Assembly (NCBI RefSeq): GCF_014635345.1 | Contig: NZ_BMCU01000002.1 | Location: forward strand, 62,001-126,000 | Length of the DNA stretch: 64,000 nt | From: Rhodococcoides trifolii | GTDB taxonomy: Bacteria > Actinomycetota > Actinomycetes > Mycobacteriales > Mycobacteriaceae | Direction of reading: 5' to 3' | Shown: in pieces, positions 9,368-16,832 of the stretch | Layout: each line of letters opens with the position of its first letter | Numbering within the stretch: the first letter of the stretch is position 1 | The notes under the pieces: model-generated | The model's input: the letters and a program-made list of their open reading frames with translations, nothing else | What the model was told of the DNA's origin: nothing | Database searches by the model: none | Position numbers and translations under genes: made by a program

Positions 9368-9532
9368 GTGCTCTCTCAGGGGCAAGTGAACGGCACTCGA
9401 TACCCCGATGAAGCGCCGCCGATATTCGATCCGGAATTGGCCGAGCTGAACGACGACGACGAGGACGACAAAAACTTGCCGCCGGTAGTTCGCCGCATGC
9501 TGGCGCGCACACGAAGGGCGGCTCAGACATGA
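9368..9532 (+). CDS. small acidic/basic hypothetical protein
   Basis: 54 aa from GTG 9368, 2 bp after the excisionase stop. The centre is acidic (ELNDDDEDDKN) and the C-terminus basic (RRMLARTRRAAQT). Its TGA overlaps the ATG of the next gene (ATGA at 9529-9532), which supports real translation within an operon. No family recognised. Confidence 0.6.
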   Translation: MLSQGQVNGTRYPDEAPPIFDPELAELNDDDEDDKNLPPVVRRMLARTRRAAQT

Positions 9533-10329
9533 GTTTCGGAACAAACCTCGAAGCGGAATTCTTCGACCGGAATCTGACACTCTTCGAAACGCCCGAGGGT
9601 GTCGGGGCCGCGCTGGTATTGCTCGAATTGCGGACCTGGAGCGCGAAAGCGAGAACCGACGGCCGTATTCCGAAAATTGCGCTGCGGACAATTCTCTCGC
9701 ACGACGATCCGCGCTCTGCTGTCGCCATTCTGGTCGACCACGGACTCGCGGTTGCCGACGACGACGGCTGGACCATCGACTGGGCACCCGAGCAGAAGAC
9801 GGCCGACCAACGTGAGCGCGGCCTCGAATCCGGCAGGCAGAAAGCAGCTCACGGGCGCGGGGATCATTCGATGTGTCCTGACACGTGGAAGTGCAGGTCA
9901 AGCACAGTCACCGGTGACGGTCACAAGTCGGCCGTAACCAGTGACGGTCACTCCGTTAGGAAGGGTAGGAAGGCCTTAACTAAAGAAGGCCGTACTACTA
10001 CCCCGGCTTCGCCGTCGGGCCTCGCCGAGGGCTCGTCCTCCGTCTCGCCGGAAAACCGGGATGACGGGGGAGACAGCGCCACCAACCCCAACGACGAAAG
10101 CGATGAGTATTTCGGATTCAGTGAGAACGAATGGAACGCGCTCACAGACGACGAGAAACAAGATGTCCGAGAGAACGAAGACGATTACGACTACGGATAC
10201 TTGAACCGAGAGAACCGCGCTCTATACAAGCAACTCATGGACAAGGACCGTCGGTCGGACGACGAAGAAAAAGAACTCGCACAGCTCGAACAATTCAAGG
10301 CTCCCGAGCCTATTTCCTACATCTTCTGA
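9529..10329 (+). CDS. putative replication initiator of the element
   Basis: 266 aa. Residues about 15-90 look like a winged helix (GVGAALVLLELRTWSAKARTDG, then a DDPRSAVAILVDHGLAVAD recognition region). A linker full of VTGDGH/VTSDGH repeats and basic residues follows, then a very acidic C-terminal third ending YIF. The position after the excisionase and the palindrome cluster inside the gene (9907-9951) fit a Rep-type protein with its origin in the coding sequence, as in many phages and satellites. Function is inference; no catalytic motif is visible. Confidence 0.5.
   Translation: MSFGTNLEAEFFDRNLTLFETPEGVGAALVLLELRTWSAKARTDGRIPKIALRTILSHDDPRSAVAILVDHGLAVADDDGWTIDWAPEQKTADQRERGLESGRQKAAHGRGDHSMCPDTWKCRSSTVTGDGHKSAVTSDGHSVRKGRKALTKEGRTTTPASPSGLAEGSSSVSPENRDDGGDSATNPNDESDEYFGFSENEWNALTDDEKQDVRENEDDYDYGYLNRENRALYKQLMDKDRRSDDEEKELAQLEQFKAPEPISYIF
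9907..9951. other. candidate replication origin: palindrome/iteron cluster
   Basis: GTCACCGGTGAC (9907-9918, perfect palindrome) overlaps GTGACGGTCAC (9914-9924), and GTGACGGTCAC recurs at 9941-9951, 27 bp further on. An AT-rich, purine-biased run with TTAACTAAAGAAGG follows at about 9955-9995. This is typical of an origin embedded in a rep gene. Confidence 0.45.
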
Positions 10330-10342
10330 AAGGTGAAATACC

Positions 10343-10816
10343 GTGAACACACTCGATGATCTACAGCTAGAACTCCGGCAACCGGATAAGAAATCGGGAC
10401 AGACGTTGAAAGGAAAACCGGACGCAGAGTTTCGCGAATACATTTCGACGGGAATCTACGCAGCGTGGAAGACGCCGGACACGTCGGGAGAGCGTGCAGG
10501 ATCACCACTGAGCAGGCAAGCGCTCCTGTCGTACATCTTCCGTGAGATCTGCGCTGAGATCGGTGCCAACTACCCGCCCGGACTGTTTCCGTATCCCTCG
10601 ATGGCGGTTGCCGTGGGAGCAGCGCCGGGATTTCGACCGGGATCGGACCTCAAATACTTCGATCCGGACGACTCTCGCAGAGTGTCCGAGATCATCGCCC
10701 GAGCCAAAGACGCTGTGCAGCAATGGCTATCGCAGGTACAGGAGCAAGGCAGCGCTGACATCGTGCCGCCCCCACTGCCTCCGATAGCGAAGGTCGTTCA
10801 GCCGTGGAAGAACTGA
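10343..10816 (+). CDS. hypothetical element protein
   Basis: 157 aa, GTG start behind AAAGGTGA, 13 bp after the putative initiator. Soluble, with conserved-looking PDAEFREYISTGIYAAWKTPD and a proline-rich end (VPPPLPPIAKVVQPWKN). No domain recognised. It is the last rightward gene before the bidirectional terminator at 10926. The acidic start (LDDLQLELRQPDKK) could be an interaction segment for the replication protein, but this is speculative. Confidence 0.65.
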   Translation: MNTLDDLQLELRQPDKKSGQTLKGKPDAEFREYISTGIYAAWKTPDTSGERAGSPLSRQALLSYIFREICAEIGANYPPGLFPYPSMAVAVGAAPGFRPGSDLKYFDPDDSRRVSEIIARAKDAVQQWLSQVQEQGSADIVPPPLPPIAKVVQPWKN

Positions 10817-10925
10817 TACGGGTTGTTTTGCGCCAAAGATGACGAACCGCACGCCGATTCCGCCCGCCCAGCGTCCACGCACAGCGACCTGGACGCCCAA
10901 GTTGTCTAGGAATGCCCGGACACAC

Positions 10926-10960
10926 GAAAACGGCCCCCAGAATCAACTGAGGGCCGTTTC
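10926..10960. terminator. bidirectional terminator
   Basis: GAAAACGGCCC pairs with GGGCCGTTTC (10951-10960); both strands end in runs of T. It separates the rightward gene ending at 10816 from the leftward mini-gene ending at 10977. Confidence 0.75.
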
Positions 10961-10976
10961 GAGTGTGCTGGTCGAG

Positions 10977-11099
10977 CTAGACCCGTGAGATGACCGAGTA
11001 CGCGATACCGGTCCGGGGATTGACCCCTGTGACCTGACCTGGATCGAAGTACTGAATCGAGACCGAGTTGGTGGGTCGTTCGAGGGTTGGTGCGGACAT
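10977..11099 (-). CDS. 40-aa mini-protein on the opposite strand
   Basis: Starts at ATG 11099 with an excellent GGAGG 7-8 bp upstream (TTGGAGGTAGGCACATG). It begins MSAPTLERPTNS and ends AYSVISRV, with a YFDPGQVTGVNPRTG core. It has its own terminator at 10926. Oppositely oriented and well expressed by signal, it could be a small regulator or modulator of the element. No family recognised. Confidence 0.6.
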   Translation of the reverse strand: MSAPTLERPTNSVSIQYFDPGQVTGVNPRTGIAYSVISRV

Positions 11100-11187
11100 G
11101 TGCCTACCTCCAAGTGAGACGTTGCCGACCCCCGAGAGTCTACCCCAAAAAGCCACATTTGCACGCAACACAGAGAGCTCAAAAATC

Positions 11188-11532
11188 ATGACACAGAACA
11201 GATTCAGAGAAGCGCTACAGACCGCGCTGACCGACGACGGCAGTGTGATCGACGCGCTGAGGACACAGCTACCGGACCTGATCGCCGCCGAGCTTGTCGA
11301 CCTCGAACGCGAACGCCTGAGGCAGGAACGCCGCCCGCTCGACGACGTGCGAGACATCGTGGCAACGGCCGGACCCGAGGGGATGTCGATGGCCGAATTC
11401 ACCCGAATCATGCGCGGGGACTTGGGCCTGTCCCAGAGCGGGGCCAAGCGCCGGATGATCGAAGCGCATGAGCGCGGACTGATCGCCGCGAAAGACCCGA
11501 CCGCAGCTCGTCGACGCTGGATCGCTGCGTAA
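11188..11532 (+). CDS. hypothetical element protein, helical with HTH-like C-terminus
   Basis: 114 aa. The N-terminal half is helical and charged (RFREALQTAL, ELVDLERERLRQERRP). The C-terminal half (EGMSMAEFTRIMRGDLGLSQSGAKRRMIEAHERGLIAAKD) reads like a winged or KfrA-like DNA-binding helix pair. It is followed after 4 bp by another winged-helix gene. A role in control or in small-terminase-like DNA recognition is possible, but no family match is certain. Confidence 0.6.
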   Translation: MTQNRFREALQTALTDDGSVIDALRTQLPDLIAAELVDLERERLRQERRPLDDVRDIVATAGPEGMSMAEFTRIMRGDLGLSQSGAKRRMIEAHERGLIAAKDPTAARRRWIAA

Positions 11533-11536
11533 AACG

Positions 11537-11800
11537 ATGTTGCACAACGGATATCGTGTACGCAGTGATATCGAGTCTCAGACCCTCGCCTTGCTCGATG
11601 CCCATGGCCCGCTGGCGGTTTCAGTGCTCGTGGGATTGGTTCGGCTACGGCCCAACGTCACGACGAAGCGCGTGGAAACCGTCCTCGCACACCTCGAGAG
11701 TCTGGGCGAAGTCGGCAAGGCCAGCGCGACCGCCGACGGCAAATTCCGATACAGGATCTCCGACCAGATCCGCGACGAGCTGAGAGTAGAGACAAGATGA
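11537..11800 (+). CDS. small winged-helix protein
   Basis: 87 aa, with TLALLDAHGPLAVSVLVGLV, TTKRVETVLAHLESLGEVGK and a wing ending FRYRIS, a compact winged-helix DNA-binding fold. It starts 4 bp after the previous gene and overlaps the next start by ATGA (11797-11800). It could be a transcriptional regulator of the capsid genes downstream; no direct evidence. Confidence 0.6.
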   Translation: MLHNGYRVRSDIESQTLALLDAHGPLAVSVLVGLVRLRPNVTTKRVETVLAHLESLGEVGKASATADGKFRYRISDQIRDELRVETR

Positions 11801-11967
11801 GCAGGGGAACAAAGAAAGCACCCAAGTTCAAAGAGCAGAGATTCTTTCTGGACAAGCAGATCGAATTGGAGAGAGAATTCCTACGGAATAACGCGAGCAG
11901 AGTCGACCGAGGAGAAGAACAAATTTCCTGGGAAGAGTTCAACCGACAGAGAAAAGGATCACAATGA
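11797..11967 (+). CDS. 56-aa basic/helical hypothetical protein
   Basis: MSRGTKKAPKFKEQRFFLDK... through EEFNRQRKGSQ, highly charged and probably one long helix with Lys/Arg at both ends. Both boundaries overlap neighbours by ATGA, so it sits inside a tightly coupled operon. Many AGA/AGG codons and low GC contrast with the chromosome. No known family. Confidence 0.6.
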   Translation: MSRGTKKAPKFKEQRFFLDKQIELEREFLRNNASRVDRGEEQISWEEFNRQRKGSQ

Positions 11968-12236
11968 TTTTCACAGAGAAACTGCGAGAAGTTCTGGAGC
12001 AGAGTCTCGATAGCTTGGACGACGAATCGCGACAGAAGATCGCGGACAATCCGGGTACCAGCGCTCGACAGGTGGGCGACGATGTCGAGTTCTCAGCAGC
12101 CGGAATCGTCTACGCCGTGGTCGACTCCGAATGGCTGGCCGACGACCAACAGGGCATCGCCGACGCGACCTTGCACGTGCTACCAAGCGCTCCTGACGAT
12201 ATTTCCGAGCTGACCGAGGGCGGCGGCACCGACTGA
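11964..12236 (+). CDS. hypothetical element protein
   Basis: 90 aa, acidic, predicted soluble (MIFTEKLREVLEQSLDSLDD..., centre DVEFSAAGIVYAVVDSEWL, ending ELTEGGGTD). Coupled to the upstream gene by ATGA overlap. It is the last gene before a 292-bp gap that precedes the capsid operon. No domain recognised. Confidence 0.6.
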   Translation: MIFTEKLREVLEQSLDSLDDESRQKIADNPGTSARQVGDDVEFSAAGIVYAVVDSEWLADDQQGIADATLHVLPSAPDDISELTEGGGTD

Positions 12237-12528
12237 CGATCTCGACCCCGCAGAATCGAACTCAGCGGCTCCGGGGTACCTACCGCGAAAGGTGCTCCGG
12301 GGTTGCTGTCTCGGGGGTCGGGCGGAACCGCAAAACCTCGAGTAACATTCGAACCAGCAGGTCGCCCCGACCACGCTCATCACGAGCTTGTAGGGAATCG
12401 CCAGCGCCGCAGCAACGCTCACCAGCGAAGAAGCGCCTTGCCGACAAGAGTCACAGGGCCGCAGCGCATATCAAGGGCCGTTCTCGAAGCAGACCGTGTG
12501 ACAAATCCACGTCCTCGAACGGATACCC
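12237..12528. other. non-coding or decayed stretch before the capsid operon
   Basis: 292 bp with no credible start, ribosome site or recognisable protein in any frame. An open rightward frame from 12303 gives an Arg-rich product without a family signature. In related elements a small terminase-like or HNH gene sits here, so it may be a remnant or the promoter region of the capsid genes. Confidence 0.4.
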
Positions 12529-13080
12529 ATGTCCTCCAACATCGTTCATCGCGCAGCACCCGTCGACCTCGAACTCCGGGGATCGGACGGGCGTACCGTC
12601 GTGGGAATTTGTGCCCCGTTCGATCAACCCGCTGACATCGCCGAGCACGGTTTCCGGTTCACCGAGACCATCCGTCGGGGATCGTTCACCAAGACGATTG
12701 CCGAGCGTGGAGACCGCGTCAAATTCCTCGCTCAGCACGACGCCCGCTCGATGCCACTAGGCCGCGCAACGCTTCTCAGGGAAGACGCTGCAGGGCTTTA
12801 CGGTGAGTTCCGGGTGTCGAAGACGCAGGCAGGCGACGAAGTTCTGGAGCTGATCAACGATGGCGCGCTCGATGCGCTGAGCGTCGGAATGCGCGTGATC
12901 GCCGAGACGTGGACCTCGAACCGCAGCGCTCGCAGCATCACAGAGATTGCGCTGGCGGAGGTTTCCGCAGTGAACTTCGGTGCCTACTCCGGGGCCGTCA
13001 TTCTGGGCACACGGTCGCAGTCCGACAACGTCATTTCTCCAGAGCAGGCCGCTCGCCGGCTTCGACTCCTGGACCTCTAA
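12529..13080 (+). CDS. HK97-family prohead protease
   Basis: 183 aa, close to the family's usual 180-200. Residues 10-165 carry the expected order: VVGICAPFDQPADI, FTETIRRGSFTKTI, the catalytic His in FLAQHDARSMPLGR, the catalytic Ser in GALDALSVGM, and EIALAEVSAVNFGAY. The protease cleaves the scaffold-like delta domain of the capsid protein during head maturation. It lies 21 bp before the capsid gene, the standard pairing. Similar to Rv1577c/Rv2651c of phiRv1/phiRv2. Confidence 0.9.
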   Translation: MSSNIVHRAAPVDLELRGSDGRTVVGICAPFDQPADIAEHGFRFTETIRRGSFTKTIAERGDRVKFLAQHDARSMPLGRATLLREDAAGLYGEFRVSKTQAGDEVLELINDGALDALSVGMRVIAETWTSNRSARSITEIALAEVSAVNFGAYSGAVILGTRSQSDNVISPEQAARRLRLLDL

Positions 13081-13101
13081 AACATATCTAGGACAACAAC
13101 T

Positions 13102-14379
13102 ATGAAGATCTCTAAGATGAACCTGGCGGAGCTGAAAAGCTACATCGCCGAAGCTCGCACCGAGGCAACCGAACTGGCAACCCGCAGTGAGGATCTGACC
13201 GGCGAGAGCGCTGACCGATTCGACACGCTCGAGTCCGGACTGAAAGAAGCGACCGCCCGAAAGGCTCAGATCGAAGCACGCGCCGAGTCCGTGAAGAACG
13301 GTTTCGCCGCTGGCAAGGTCGGCTTCGAGGACGGGGCACCCGGTGGTTTCCGCACCGAGGTCCGCGACGAAAAGCCCTCCCTCAAGGGTGCTCTCACTCT
13401 CCGCAGTGACCAGACCCTCACGCAGTGGAACCATGACAACGGCCGCACCGAGCGCGCTGGCATCACGCTCGACCAGATCGTCCGAGGTCTGGCCGTCGGT
13501 TGGAGCGGAGTTCCGGATGAGCAACGTGCTTTGGTCGAATCCACACAGTCGGCCGGTGGAGTCCTGGTACCGACCCCGGTTGCTGCCAGCGTGATCGACG
13601 TGGCGCGCGCTCAGGCTCGAGTGCTGCAGGCGGGCGCAACCATCGTCCCGATGCAGTCGGCCACGAGCAAAATTCCTCGCATCACCAACGAAGGCGCAGC
13701 GCGATTCTATGCCGAGGGTGAACAGCGAGTCCCGCAAGACATCGCGTTCGATGCCGTTACGCTGCAGGCAAAGTCGTTCGAACGCCTGATCCTCGTGAGC
13801 AACGAGCTTCTGGCCGACAGTGACCCGAGCGTCGGCAACGTGATCGAGCAGTCGTTCTCCGCTCAGATCGCGGCCGGTCTCGACCAAGCAGCCCTCTACG
13901 GCACAGGCGCAGGTAGCAACCCGACCGGTATCGCCAACACGGCCGGAGTCCTGCAGGTCGCTCACGGGGCCAACGGAACGGCACTGAGCAACTACGACTG
14001 GCTTATCTCTGCCGAGGGAGTCATCCGGGCGAACAACTGGGAACCGACCGCGCACATCGCGTCCCCGCGCACGGCAACGAACCTGGCTCTGCTGAAAGAC
14101 TCGCAGGGCCGTTACCTGGACGCGCCGAGCACGCTGGCACCGATCCTCACCTCGACCAACATTCCGGTGAACCTCACGACCGGAACCTCGACCACGGCCT
14201 CCCAGATCGTGAGCGGCGACTTCCGGCAGGTGCTCGTAGGTGTCCGATCCGATCTGAAGATCCGAGTGCTGACAGAGCGTTACGCCGACACCGGGCAGAC
14301 GGCATTCCTGGCCACGCTCCGGATCGACGTGCAGCTCGCGCACCCGACAGCGTTCGTGGTCGACAACGGAATTCTGTAG
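13102..14379 (+). CDS. HK97-type major capsid protein
   Basis: 425 aa. Residues 1-100 form a charged, coiled-coil delta/scaffold domain (NLAELKSYIAEARTEATELA, LESGLKEATARKAQIEARAE). The HK97 fold follows, with GGVLVPTPVAASVIDVARAQ, ERLILVSNELLADSD, DQAALYGTGAGSNPTGIANT and the closing FLATLRIDVQLAHPTAFVV. It forms the icosahedral shell after cleavage by the adjacent protease. Full length with no frameshift, so it is likely functional. Equivalent genes are Rv1576c/Rv2650c in phiRv elements. Confidence 0.95.
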   Translation: MKISKMNLAELKSYIAEARTEATELATRSEDLTGESADRFDTLESGLKEATARKAQIEARAESVKNGFAAGKVGFEDGAPGGFRTEVRDEKPSLKGALTLRSDQTLTQWNHDNGRTERAGITLDQIVRGLAVGWSGVPDEQRALVESTQSAGGVLVPTPVAASVIDVARAQARVLQAGATIVPMQSATSKIPRITNEGAARFYAEGEQRVPQDIAFDAVTLQAKSFERLILVSNELLADSDPSVGNVIEQSFSAQIAAGLDQAALYGTGAGSNPTGIANTAGVLQVAHGANGTALSNYDWLISAEGVIRANNWEPTAHIASPRTATNLALLKDSQGRYLDAPSTLAPILTSTNIPVNLTTGTSTTASQIVSGDFRQVLVGVRSDLKIRVLTERYADTGQTAFLATLRIDVQLAHPTAFVVDNGIL

Positions 14380-14385
14380 GCCGTC

Positions 14386-14586
14386 ATGTTCGGAATCAAC
14401 GGTCTCGGAAAGCTTCTCGGCGGGGGCAACTGGCTCGACGCCGAGGTTGCCCGACGACAGGCTCAGTTGGCCGAGATGTCAAGCGGCCGAGGGACACGGG
14501 AAGGCATACCGGTTTCGACCTGGCGCGCTCTCCCGGACAGCCCGACCGCCGACCCGAGCAAGCTGGTTCAGAAATTGCCCGACTGA
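14386..14586 (+). CDS. 66-aa protein following the capsid gene
   Basis: Starts 6 bp after the capsid stop (MFGINGLGKLLGGGNWLDAE), with a Gly-rich hydrophobic start, a helix (VARRQAQLAEM) and a C-terminal region with TWRALPDSP. Its place in phage modules suggests a head-completion or decoration protein, but no family is recognised. Confidence 0.6.
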   Translation: MFGINGLGKLLGGGNWLDAEVARRQAQLAEMSSGRGTREGIPVSTWRALPDSPTADPSKLVQKLPD

Positions 14587-14596
14587 CAACGGGCAC

Positions 14597-14695
14597 ATGA
14601 GTTTCGAGCTGTCAGGTGCTTTCGACGAAATTGCCACCGACGCGACCGCTCGAAGATCCACACGCCTGCCCCTGGCGAGCACCTTGGGTAAGTGA
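14597..14695 (+). CDS. possible 32-aa peptide
   Basis: ATG 10 bp after the previous stop, MSFELSGAFDEIATDATARR to a TGA at 14693-14695. No clear ribosome site and no homology recognised. It may be a short real gene or chance. Confidence 0.25.
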   Translation: MSFELSGAFDEIATDATARRSTRLPLASTLGK

Positions 14696-14775
14696 GGTGG
14701 GCAACCAAAGTCCATGCTGGTGCGCGAACGGAACTCCTGCCCATCGCGCACGACCGCACAGCACGGCACGCAGCT

Positions 14776-14823
14776 AGCACGGTCCGGGGGTTTCCTCGTC
14801 TGGGATGTGACCCGGACCGTGCT
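14776..14823. other. large stem-loop downstream of the capsid operon
   Basis: Perfect 13-bp arms: AGCACGGTCCGGG at 14776-14788 and CCCGGACCGTGCT at 14811-14823, with a 22-nt loop, flanked on both sides by AGCT. It could terminate the capsid operon or be part of a packaging site. Confidence 0.65.
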
Positions 14824-14942
14824 CAGCTCCAACAGTTTCGAACCTTGCTGGCGCCGACCCCCGACCCGGCCGACTCAAGGTTCGATAGGTTCGAAGCAGC
14901 GCCGGGGCTTACCTCCCCCTAGCCGCGCTCGAACCGAACCGC

Positions 14943-15010
14943 GACCGGCCCTCTGTTCATCCTTGTGCGACCCCCGTTGCCCGCATGAGGATTCGAGCAG
15001 GGGGCCGGTC
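14943..15010. other. second large stem-loop just upstream of the HNH gene
   Basis: GACCGGCCCTCTG (14943-14955) pairs with CAGGGGGCCGGTC (14998-15010) with one mismatch. The loop contains a further ATCCT/AGGAT pair, giving a long composite structure 33 bp before the HNH start. With 14776-14823 it fills most of the 348-bp gap. Confidence 0.6.
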
Positions 15011-15043
15011 GTCGTTAATCCGCAACCACTTCGACGAACAGAG

Positions 15044-15550
15044 ATGACGATGGCAAACCACAGCACGTACGCATGGCGCAAGGCAGCACAGGAGTTCAAA
15101 GCCGAGTGCTATCGACAGGGAATCGTGATCTGTCATCTGTGCGGAACAGAGATCCCCGAGAATGCGCCCCGTAATTCCAAAATGGAGTTTTGCGCCGACC
15201 ATTTGATCCCGATGGAATTGCTCGACGACCCAAGCGACACAAGCGCGTTGGCACCCTCCCACAGGGTCTGCAACACCCGTCGTGGACTTGGACCTGTTCG
15301 TCCGATGAGTCCACCACAGCAAGCGCTACCTGCCCCCGTGGTGCCCGCTGCAGCGCCGACAATCGTTGCCCCACAACCCAAGCGCGCCATGGTCAAATCC
15401 TCGATGCTCTGTGTCGACAGCGCTGGCCTTGGTGGTCACCCTCGAATTGCCCAGTGTCGCAACGCACCTGGCCACCACACGCTCGTAGCCTACGTCGCAC
15501 GCGCTGAAGCAGAGCAGAGTCGCATCGCTGTCTACGATCACCAGCGCTGA
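15044..15550 (+). CDS. HNH endonuclease
   Basis: 168 aa from ATG 15044 (a second ATG lies at 15050). The frame is open for 330 bp upstream, but that part crosses two hairpins and has no domain. Zinc/HNH signature: ICHLCGTEIP, then FCADHLIPMELLDD and HRVCNTRRG. The C-terminal part is Pro/Ala-rich (PPQQALPAPVVPAAAP) with a further Cys pair. HNH proteins beside head genes usually assist terminase in cos cleavage; here no terminase is present, so it may act with a helper phage terminase. Confidence 0.85.
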   Translation: MTMANHSTYAWRKAAQEFKAECYRQGIVICHLCGTEIPENAPRNSKMEFCADHLIPMELLDDPSDTSALAPSHRVCNTRRGLGPVRPMSPPQQALPAPVVPAAAPTIVAPQPKRAMVKSSMLCVDSAGLGGHPRIAQCRNAPGHHTLVAYVARAEAEQSRIAVYDHQR

Positions 15551-16314
15551 GACAGGCATGGCAGCAGAGGTAGGCAGCAGCACCTACCTACGTGCCGACT
15601 TGGTGTGAGTGCCTGCCTAGGTGAGCGCGTCGGCCGAGCGTCCCCATACTGCCCTCTGACTGCAACGCTGAGACACGAGAACCGATGCCCTGGCACGCAG
15701 ACCCCGAGCAGATCCGGTGCCGTGGTGCTGACGTGCAAATGCAATTGAGAATCTGAGGACGATGGCCCCGTGACAGTGAGTGCCCCGAGCAGCAGCGTCG
15801 ACCACCTGCCCCGACCGGACCCGCGCACCCCATCACGTCGACCAGATCGGTTTAGCATCGCTTGACCATCGGCTTTACCATCTGTTCGAACGGAGGCCGG
15901 ATCCGAATTCTGCAGTCGCGCAGCATGATCGGACGGCTCGAACGTGGGGGGGGCCATGAAATGCGTTGGCGCAGAGGGGAAGACGACCCCGTCTCGCGCC
16001 CTTTTCCTCTCTCTCTGATCTGAAATTCTGACGATATCTGAGAGAAGCACCCTAGAAACCCCAGGTCAGAGGCTTAAGGCCCAGGTCAGCGAGCCGTCGT
16101 CGAGTTGGTTTCCGGGGTCGAAACCAGTCTCAAAGTAGAATCGACGAAAAGTGATTCCGGATATGCTACAAACGCTGGTACACAAGAGTACTCCCGACCA
16201 GCTCCGACGCGCACGTATCCGTCCCGAATCGACCGGCCGAGCGTTCACCTGGCCCCGAAAGGTAAAGGATCGGCCTCAACTGAGGACAATTCCGCAGTAG
16301 GTCGACCGGGAATC
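15551..16314. other. 764-bp non-coding region with short repeats
   Basis: No convincing gene. Contents: an AGGTAGG/CCTACCT stem-loop (15568-15589) right after the HNH stop; a run of eight G (15946-15953); a pyrimidine-rich tract near 15998-16017; and a 10-bp direct repeat CCCAGGTCAG at 16060 and 16080. It ends at the tail of the leftward mini-operon. Confidence 0.55.
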
Positions 16315-16506
16315 TCAGCGCTGTTCGGCTGTGCTCTTGTCGGTGCCGTAGACACTCGGCGGGCATGGATCGACAGCAAACACGCCGCCGCCCTCGACGT
16401 GAGTGATGGCGCTGCCGTGCTCGCCGCCGACCAGAGTCCCGCCACACTCAGCGCACCGAGCCGGGTTGTGAGTCTTACCGCAGATGTCGCACGTCTTAGT
16501 CGTCAT
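16315..16506 (-). CDS. small zinc-ribbon protein
   Basis: 63 aa with CDICGKTHNPARCAECGG at residues 6-23, two CxxC knuckles typical of a zinc ribbon, then a Gly/His-containing tail. It lies 36 bp downstream of another small leftward gene, forming a two-gene operon at the attR end. It may bind nucleic acid or protein; cargo or regulatory function unknown. Confidence 0.6.
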   Translation of the reverse strand: MTTKTCDICGKTHNPARCAECGGTLVGGEHGSAITHVEGGGVFAVDPCPPSVYGTDKSTAEQR

Positions 16507-16542
16507 CGCCCGATCATGCGCCGATGCGTCCGGCCGTGTGGA

Positions 16543-16710
16543 TTAATCGGGTTCGTCCATCGGAACCCACTTGCCATACTTCTGCTCACGCTGCTCGGGA
16601 GTCAGACGCGCATCCTCCCGCATCCGAGCATTGAATTCGTCGGCGATCCTCTCGTCTTCGAGATCCTGTGCAAGCTGCTTCAGTCGGTCCATCGGTGCCT
16701 GTTCGGTCAT
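16543..16710 (-). CDS. 55-aa charged hypothetical protein
   Basis: Start set at ATG 16710 (MTEQAPMDRLKQLAQDLEDE), because the open frame upstream reads into the tRNA gene and gives the usual tRNA artefact GSNPAGG. The product is helical and acidic, ending KYGKWVPMDEPD. It is first in a leftward operon with the zinc-ribbon gene. No family recognised. Confidence 0.6.
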   Translation of the reverse strand: MTEQAPMDRLKQLAQDLEDERIADEFNARMREDARLTPEQREQKYGKWVPMDEPD

Positions 16711-16756
16711 GTGTTCGATTATTCCAGACAAACCGGTCGTGCCGTTGTACACCAGC

Positions 16757-16823
16757 GGCGCGTGTCGAGACTTCACTGGGGTTGTCATTCGGTCGACTGT
16801 CATTCGAACGACCGACACGCGCC
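16757..16823. repeat. inverted and direct repeats near attR
   Basis: Perfect 11-bp inverted repeat, GGCGCGTGTCG (16757-16767) and CGACACGCGCC (16813-16823), enclosing two direct copies of TGTCATTCG (16783-16791 and 16798-16806). Candidate integrase/excisionase arm sites, or operator of the leftward operon. Confidence 0.6.
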
Positions 16824-16832
16824 GAGCAGACA

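Noticed and set aside
12303-12635. Possible small terminase or HNH gene before the protease
   Set aside because: Arg-rich translation with no motif, and it overlaps the real protease start.
12757-14343. 528-codon open frame antisense to the capsid gene
   Set aside because: The capsid and protease genes on the plus strand have clear family motifs; the antisense product has none.
14714-15043. N-terminal extension of the HNH protein
   Set aside because: Open by chance across two hairpins, no ribosome site and Ser/Pro/Arg-rich; the HNH domain and a plausible start lie at 15044.
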